DNA of 64,000 nucleotides. Origin: Paenibacillus sp. 1001270B_150601_E10 (GTDB lineage Bacteria > Bacillota > Bacilli > Paenibacillales > Paenibacillaceae). Positions 59,395-64,000 of this stretch are shown here, in pieces. The position numbers were made by a program, and so were the translations under genes. Location of the stretch: assembly GCF_015558675.1 (NCBI RefSeq), contig NZ_JADMOL010000001.1, positions 727,352-791,351 on the forward strand, given 5' to 3'. The notes beneath the pieces are model-generated. The model saw only the letters and a list, made by a program, of their open reading frames with translations. It had not been told where the DNA came from and ran no database searches. Each line of letters starts with the position of its first letter. The first letter of the stretch is position 1.

Positions 59395-60774
59395 TTAATT
59401 CATATATTGAACGTCATACCCTTTTTCTTTAAGCAGATCTACAACCATGCCTTTCATCACATAGTGTGCGGAGCCCACAACGACAAAGGATGTATGCTTT
59501 CCGTCTTGCTCGAGCAGTTCAGCAAGCTTCTTCGCCATATTTTTGTCGCGCTCGCCAGTCAGGCGTTGATTCGTTTCACTTTCAGTGAAGTCCCCTTCTG
59601 CCGTCAAGGTCTTGACCAACCCTTCAGCGTCTCCCTCGATCCAATCAAGCTGCATTTGCTTTAATTGCTTCGCCGCGCTCATATCTCCAGACAATACCGC
59701 GTCAAGCAAAGCGTTCAATTCCTTCTCCTGCTCGTCAGCTGGGACGCTTGCGAAGATGTCAGCTTGAAGCTTAATGCTTTCCAGTTCCTTGATTGGCTTT
59801 CCTGCAAGCATGGCCTTCGTAATGAAGTAGCTGTCAATGCCTGTATTTGTCGCCATCACTTGATCCTCAGGCTTGTCAAAGTAGCTTAACGTCGATAAGC
59901 TTGTCGTGATGGCAAACGGCTTGAATCCATCAAAGGCATCCGCAGGAATTCCCAGCTTCTCGAGTGCCTTTTCCAGCTTAGCATATGTCTCTGGCGCAAC
60001 ATGCTCCTTCAAGGTAGAGCCATCGCTGTATACCATTTGATTCGTCAGATAGCTCATGTCTCCGTTCACAATATCGATTTCGACCCATAGATCGTCGGAA
60101 GCTTCAAATGCTTCATGGATGCTCTTCTGCATCGGATACATTTCCGGAGTGCCCAGATGGATGGAGCCAAGCAAATACAAGGTATTGCTTCCGTGTGTCA
60201 CCTTCCACATGAGACCTTCTGCACCAGCACCTGCTGTATCGTATGCATACGCGACAACTCGGCTTGCCATAACAGCAGCTTGCTCAACCGTAATCGGCTT
60301 ATCCAGCTCAAGACCTGCTTTCGTGCCTTTCACAATGCCTTTATCCGTCATATAGTCAACTGCAGACTTCGTTTGGAGTCCGAATGCCTCTGGCAGCTCG
60401 TAGTTTGCCAGCAGCTTATGTAAAGATGTAATGACAGCTTCTCTCGTGATCACCTTATCTGCTGTAAATGATAAAGCCGCTTCTTTTTTGCTAAAGCCAA
60501 GACGACCCAGCTTCTCGCCTGTCGCCTTCATCAATGCTTGGTACTTGTCTGCCGTAATCGCGCCTTGGAAGGTTCCGTCATAATACCAGTTAAGCGGATA
60601 TATGCCGTACTTCTCTCCCTCGTTCAACGTTTCGATGGACCATGGACTAATGGCTGGTGTTCCTGCTGGCGCTTCAGCATGGACCGGGAATACATTACCG
60701 ATAAGAAGCGTAAAGCTTAACATCCCCGCCGCGGCAAGACGGCCGAGTCTTCCCCAATGTTTTTTGACACTCAC
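59395..60774 (-). CDS. Exported TraB/GumN-family protein with SLH-like N-terminus
   Basis: 459 aa from a GTG at 60774, 8 bases after AGGGG. Signal peptide (LAAAGMLSFTLLIGNVFPVHAEA). Residues about 50-180 hold SLH-like repeats (IYPLNWYYDGTFQGAITADKY; FTADKVITREAVITSLHKLL). The TraB/GumN domain follows: LYLLGSIHLGTPEMYP (about 205), ERDKNMAKKLAELL and VVVGSAHYVMKGM. The two GSxH motifs and the ERDKNM block are those of TIKI-like metalloproteases. It probably acts at the cell surface; the substrate is unknown. Confidence 0.88.
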   Translation of the reverse strand: MSVKKHWGRLGRLAAAGMLSFTLLIGNVFPVHAEAPAGTPAISPWSIETLNEGEKYGIYPLNWYYDGTFQGAITADKYQALMKATGEKLGRLGFSKKEAALSFTADKVITREAVITSLHKLLANYELPEAFGLQTKSAVDYMTDKGIVKGTKAGLELDKPITVEQAAVMASRVVAYAYDTAGAGAEGLMWKVTHGSNTLYLLGSIHLGTPEMYPMQKSIHEAFEASDDLWVEIDIVNGDMSYLTNQMVYSDGSTLKEHVAPETYAKLEKALEKLGIPADAFDGFKPFAITTSLSTLSYFDKPEDQVMATNTGIDSYFITKAMLAGKPIKELESIKLQADIFASVPADEQEKELNALLDAVLSGDMSAAKQLKQMQLDWIEGDAEGLVKTLTAEGDFTESETNQRLTGERDKNMAKKLAELLEQDGKHTSFVVVGSAHYVMKGMVVDLLKEKGYDVQYMN

Positions 60775-60992
60775 TCCAATTACCCCTCTCACTCTATGTT
60801 GTATAGGCAGCTTACTTCTACCTGCAATAGTAGATTATACCACCTTGTATGCATCTTTGATCATTTATGCACAATTTGTATGAATATACATATTGTTTGC
60901 ACCTATTAATAGATTTGTCCTCATAAAAAGATCGTGAAAAGATGACGATTCAACGAGTCTTTATAGGGCTTCATATAGAAGGAGTACTTATC

Positions 60993-61025
60993 AAAAAAGC
61001 TGATCACCCTTCAGGAGCGATCAGC
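60993..61025 (-). terminator. Intrinsic terminator
   Basis: GCTGATC pairs with GATCAGC on the minus strand, followed by TTTTTT, just after the gene at 61034. Confidence 0.85.
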
Positions 61026-61033
61026 CATACAGC

Positions 61034-61579
61034 TTATGCTGTGCTTTTCTTTTGTTTTGGCCAGATAAAATAGCTAGCTGTTATCAACAGGTCAATAGCG
61101 AGCGCGATTCCCCATACTCGCAGAATGCCGCCTAAAGCTTCTGTTCGGCTGGGATCGTTTATATAGTAGATCATCCCTGCCAAGAGAGCTGCTCCGATAA
61201 CGAAAGCAACAATATGACGGAAAAAGCCCTTCAAATAGTGAACCGCGTAATCCATTCCATATCGCTTTTTCGGCTTCTCGCCATCCTTTGTCATGTAATA
61301 GCGAAATCGTTCATCTGCCCACGCGATCATGCTCTTGCCAAAGCCGATCGATATTCCAATATAGACGGCTGCAATCGCATGTGCTGTCGTTGCGGTGGCC
61401 CCTTTGTATAGATCTACACTAGTCGCCACGAGCAGAACAAGATCAATGACGGGTGTTAAGGCTAATAAGAACAGTCCCAACCGATCCTTTTTCAACATAT
61501 ATCGAGTGATTAGCCCCGCTGCAATCACGACCCAAAACGCAATCTCGCACCCAATAATCAATAGAACCGCAGTGTCCAT
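61034..61579 (-). CDS. YmcC-like integral membrane protein
   Basis: 181 aa; the ATG follows GAGAGGAG. Five or so membrane segments (VLLIIGCEIAFWVVIAAGLI, LGLFLLALTPVIDLVLLVAT, HIVAFVIGAALLAGMIYYI). The LALTPVIDLVLL region recalls Bacillus YmcC. Function unknown. Confidence 0.75.
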   Translation of the reverse strand: MDTAVLLIIGCEIAFWVVIAAGLITRYMLKKDRLGLFLLALTPVIDLVLLVATSVDLYKGATATTAHAIAAVYIGISIGFGKSMIAWADERFRYYMTKDGEKPKKRYGMDYAVHYLKGFFRHIVAFVIGAALLAGMIYYINDPSRTEALGGILRVWGIALAIDLLITASYFIWPKQKKSTA

Positions 61580-61849
61580 TCATTTCTCCTCTCTAATTAC
61601 CAGATGGAAGAGCCAAAGGCATTCCTTCCTCTATTACTATTTATTGCTACATTGTCTCAATATGGATTATACATAAAAACCATTTTATTTTAATTAAAGT
61701 ATGAAACAAAAATCGTTATCGTCAATCGTGCTCAATAAAAAACACGCTATTCAGCGTGTATGTCTCACATTAATAGAAAAATGATTAAGTTAAACCTCTA
61801 GGTGTGCTCAACTATTAAATTGAAATCATCGAGACCATCATGGCGTACT

Positions 61850-62769
61850 TTAGACGTTCTGCGTCACCATAATGATGACACTCCCCCTCTTGCGTCCTGT
61901 CTCCACATACCGATGAGCCTCAGGAATTTGTTCAAGCGAATAGCGCCTATCGATGACTGGCCTGAGCTTCCCCGATTCCATAAGCTCTCGAAGAAGGTGT
62001 ATGTCTTCTACCTGTTCCTTCGCGACCCTTGACCATCCACGGTTAGATAGGCGCCTTTTGGAACCAATGCCTGCTTGATGGCTGACTTCGAAAGCTTCCC
62101 AACGGCATCAAAGACGATATCATACTGCTTGCCGCTCTTCGTAAAATCCTCCTTCGTGTAATCGATGGCCTTATCCGCTCCGAGTGAACAAACCAGTTCA
62201 AGATTAGCGCCGCTGCATACCCCCGTTACTTCCGTTCCAAGAGCCTTGGCTATTTGAACCGCCGATGTTCCTACTGCTCCGGAGGCCCCATAAATAAGTA
62301 CCCGATGTCCTTTTTCCATTTTGCCTTTCCGAAGAAAATACAAAGCGGTGGTTCCTCCAAAAAGAAGGGCAACAGCCTCCTCGTAGTTTGCATTTGAAGG
62401 CATATGTGCGACGAGCCCGTTCTCGGGTACGCAAGCGTACTCAGCATGGGCACCGAAACGCATGCCAAGCGCAGCAAAGATCCGGTCACCCTTCTTGAAT
62501 CGAGTCACCTGCTTCCCCACAGCTTCGACCTCTCCTGCCAATTCCACACCCAAGATCTGCTTCCTCGGCTTTCTTATCCCAAGTGCGATTCGCATGGGAA
62601 TCCAGTACAGCAAGGGACTGTTGAATCCTCGAACACGACAATCACCGGTAGTGACGGTTGTTGCGTGTACCTTCACCAGCAATTCGTGATCTTTCGGCAC
62701 AGGCCTTGCAACTTTTTGAAGCGCTAATACTTCTGGAGGCCCGTATCCCGTACAGATGATGGCTCTCAT
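61850..62769 (-). pseudogene. NAD(P)-dependent alcohol dehydrogenase (MDR family), frameshifted
   Basis: The ATG at 62769 follows GGAGGG. The frame reads a normal zinc-less MDR protein: GYGPPEVLALQKV, LGVELAGEVEAVG, AEYACVPEN, YGASGAVGTSAVQIAKALG. At about 62020 it shifts and stops at 62008. The expected C-terminus (KEQVEDIHLLRELMESGK, then VIDRRYSLEQIPEAH and RGSVIIMVTQNV) continues in another frame to a TAA at 61850-61852. The break is at a GGG run where one extra base would restore the frame, so this is a true mutation or a homopolymer sequencing error. Confidence 0.85.
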
Positions 62770-62957
62770 CGCTTCCCTCCTTCTATCGTTTCGAGTTAGG
62801 AATGCTGCGCAGCTTTGGTCATGCCATGTTGCCTTCATCCAGCTAAAGCAAAAACTACCATCATTTCGCACGCTATCACTTGCTAAGTCATTGTATGACC
62901 GCCAAAGAACCAATAGTCCTTCCTGCTTGTTTCCCAATTGGCTGGTCACACAGAATA

Positions 62958-62986
62958 AAAAAACGCAGCCCGAAAGTCAGGCTGCG
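62958..62986 (-). terminator. Terminator of the LLM oxidoreductase gene
   Basis: CGCAGCC pairs with GGCTGCG on the minus strand and is followed by TTTTTTTATT. Confidence 0.88.
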
Positions 62987-63021
62987 TGAATCACTTTTTC
63001 AATAGAGTGAACATGAATCGC

Positions 63022-64000
63022 TTAAGACTGTGCTTGCTCCCAGCGCGCAACTTCTTCTCTTACACGAGGAGCTACTTCTGTCCCAAACAGGCGGATCGCC
63101 TCCATGACCTCATCATGAGGCATCGTACCATGCGGCATATGTAAAAAGAATCGAGTGACACCTACATGCTTGCGAAGATGAATGATCTTTTGGGCAACTG
63201 TATCGGGATCCCCAACATACAGCGCACCCTCAAAGCTGCAAGCCTCATCATAATCGGCTCTCGTGTATGGAGGCACGCCCTTTTCAATCGCTCTCACATT
63301 CGTTCTTGCAAATGTAGAAGGGAAGAACGTCTCGATGGCCTGGTGCTGCTCCTTCGCGACAAAGCCATGGGAATGAGAAGCGATAGGAAGCTTCGATACA
63401 TCGTGTCCAGCTTCCGCAGCAGCTTTCTTGTACAGCTGCACCTGGGATGCATAGTCAAGCGGCTTTACCGCTCCAATGATCGCCAGTACAAATGGCAAGC
63501 CCATCTCTCCTGCTCGAATCGCGGATTCCGGGCTCCCTGCGCTCCCAATCCACACAGGCAAGGGATCCTGTACAGGACGCGGGTAAATGCCTAGATCATG
63601 TATCGCCGGGCGATGCTTGCCGCTCCAGCTTACTTTCTCGGACTGCTGAATGCGAAGCAGCAGCTCCATCTTTTCATGAAACAGCTCCTCATAATCGTTC
63701 AGATCACACCCAAACAGCGGGAACGATTCGAGAAAGGAGCCGCGGCCAACCATAATCTCAGCGCGCCCATTGGAGAGGCCGTCGAGCGTTGCAAAATCTT
63801 GAAATACTCGCACGGGATCGGCAGAAGACAGAATGCTCACGGCGCTAGTCAGCCGAATCCTTGTCGTCTTTGATGCAGCAGCAGCCAATACAACTGCAGG
63901 AGAGGATGCTGCATAATCATGACGATGATGCTCGCCTACCCCATAGACATCCAGCCCAACCTGATCCGCAAGAACCATTTCCTCCACGACTTCACGGAGT
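63022..64000 (-). CDS. LLM-class flavin-dependent oxidoreductase, N-terminus outside the window
   Basis: The frame is open through the right edge; about 325 residues are visible and roughly 30 are missing. Bacterial luciferase-like: GLDVYGVGEHHRHDYAAS, RLTSAVSILSSADPVRVFQD, RAEIMVGRGSFLESFPLFG and PVWIGSAGSPESA. It uses reduced flavin, with substrate unknown. An internal Met (63987) is not the true start, because the frame continues upstream with family-like residues. Confidence 0.92.
   Translation of the reverse strand, partial: LREVVEEMVLADQVGLDVYGVGEHHRHDYAASSPAVVLAAAASKTTRIRLTSAVSILSSADPVRVFQDFATLDGLSNGRAEIMVGRGSFLESFPLFGCDLNDYEELFHEKMELLLRIQQSEKVSWSGKHRPAIHDLGIYPRPVQDPLPVWIGSAGSPESAIRAGEMGLPFVLAIIGAVKPLDYASQVQLYKKAAAEAGHDVSKLPIASHSHGFVAKEQHQAIETFFPSTFARTNVRAIEKGVPPYTRADYDEACSFEGALYVGDPDTVAQKIIHLRKHVGVTRFFLHMPHGTMPHDEVMEAIRLFGTEVAPRVREEVARWEQAQS

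Overview
The window looks like Gram-positive Firmicute DNA, most likely Paenibacillaceae (Paenibacillus or a close relative). The evidence is strong AGGAGG ribosome sites, sigma-A promoters, a T-box leader, and homologues of Bacillus genes (racE, alaT, ytxG/ytxH, yutE) beside a trans-AT polyketide synthase (PKS) cluster with a LoaP-type NusG paralogue. No tRNA, rRNA, CRISPR array, insertion sequence or replication origin was seen.

Positions 1-42180 are a hybrid trans-AT PKS/NRPS cluster, nearly all on the minus strand, running off the left edge. The main operon reads leftward from a consensus promoter at 32790-32818: phosphopantetheinyl transferase, fused AT-AT-ER, HisC-like aminotransferase, PKS-1 (KS-inactive DH-KR-ACP-KS), PKS-2 (DH-ACP-KR-KS-DH-KR-ACP-KS-ACP-ACP), a complete beta-branching cassette (ACP, decarboxylating KS, HMG-CoA synthase, ECH1, ECH2), PKS-3 (KS-ACP) and an NRPS (docking domain-C-A-...). 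The tandem ACPs at the end of PKS-2 carry the Trp signature of beta-branching ACPs, so the branch probably goes in there. The 5' leader of this operon holds a structured element and an intrinsic terminator, and loaP is divergent just upstream. That is the arrangement expected for LoaP-dependent antitermination.

A second minus-strand operon (42176 to 33457) holds a BacA/prephenate-decarboxylase-like protein, an AvtA-like aminotransferase, a three-gene ABC exporter, an unknown enzyme, a free carrier protein, a BtrH-like acyltransferase and a stand-alone adenylation domain. I read this as a set for making, activating and handing over an unusual amino-acid starter, plus export. It ends stop-to-stop against loaP. 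To its right lies a short promoter-hairpin unit (possible small RNA), then a tRNA-Ala T-box controlling alaT.

Positions 44500-64000 are ordinary chromosome: small stress and membrane proteins, a LysM-M14 peptidase, glutamate racemase, an AT-richer SDR/aldo-keto reductase pair beside a large palindrome, a four-cysteine regulator, YutE, a membrane-anchored CuA-type cupredoxin, a lone holin, a GH4 glycosidase/sugar kinase/AraC group, a TraB-family protein, a frameshifted alcohol dehydrogenase and a partial luciferase-like monooxygenase. Domain calls rest on motifs read by eye. No database search was run.
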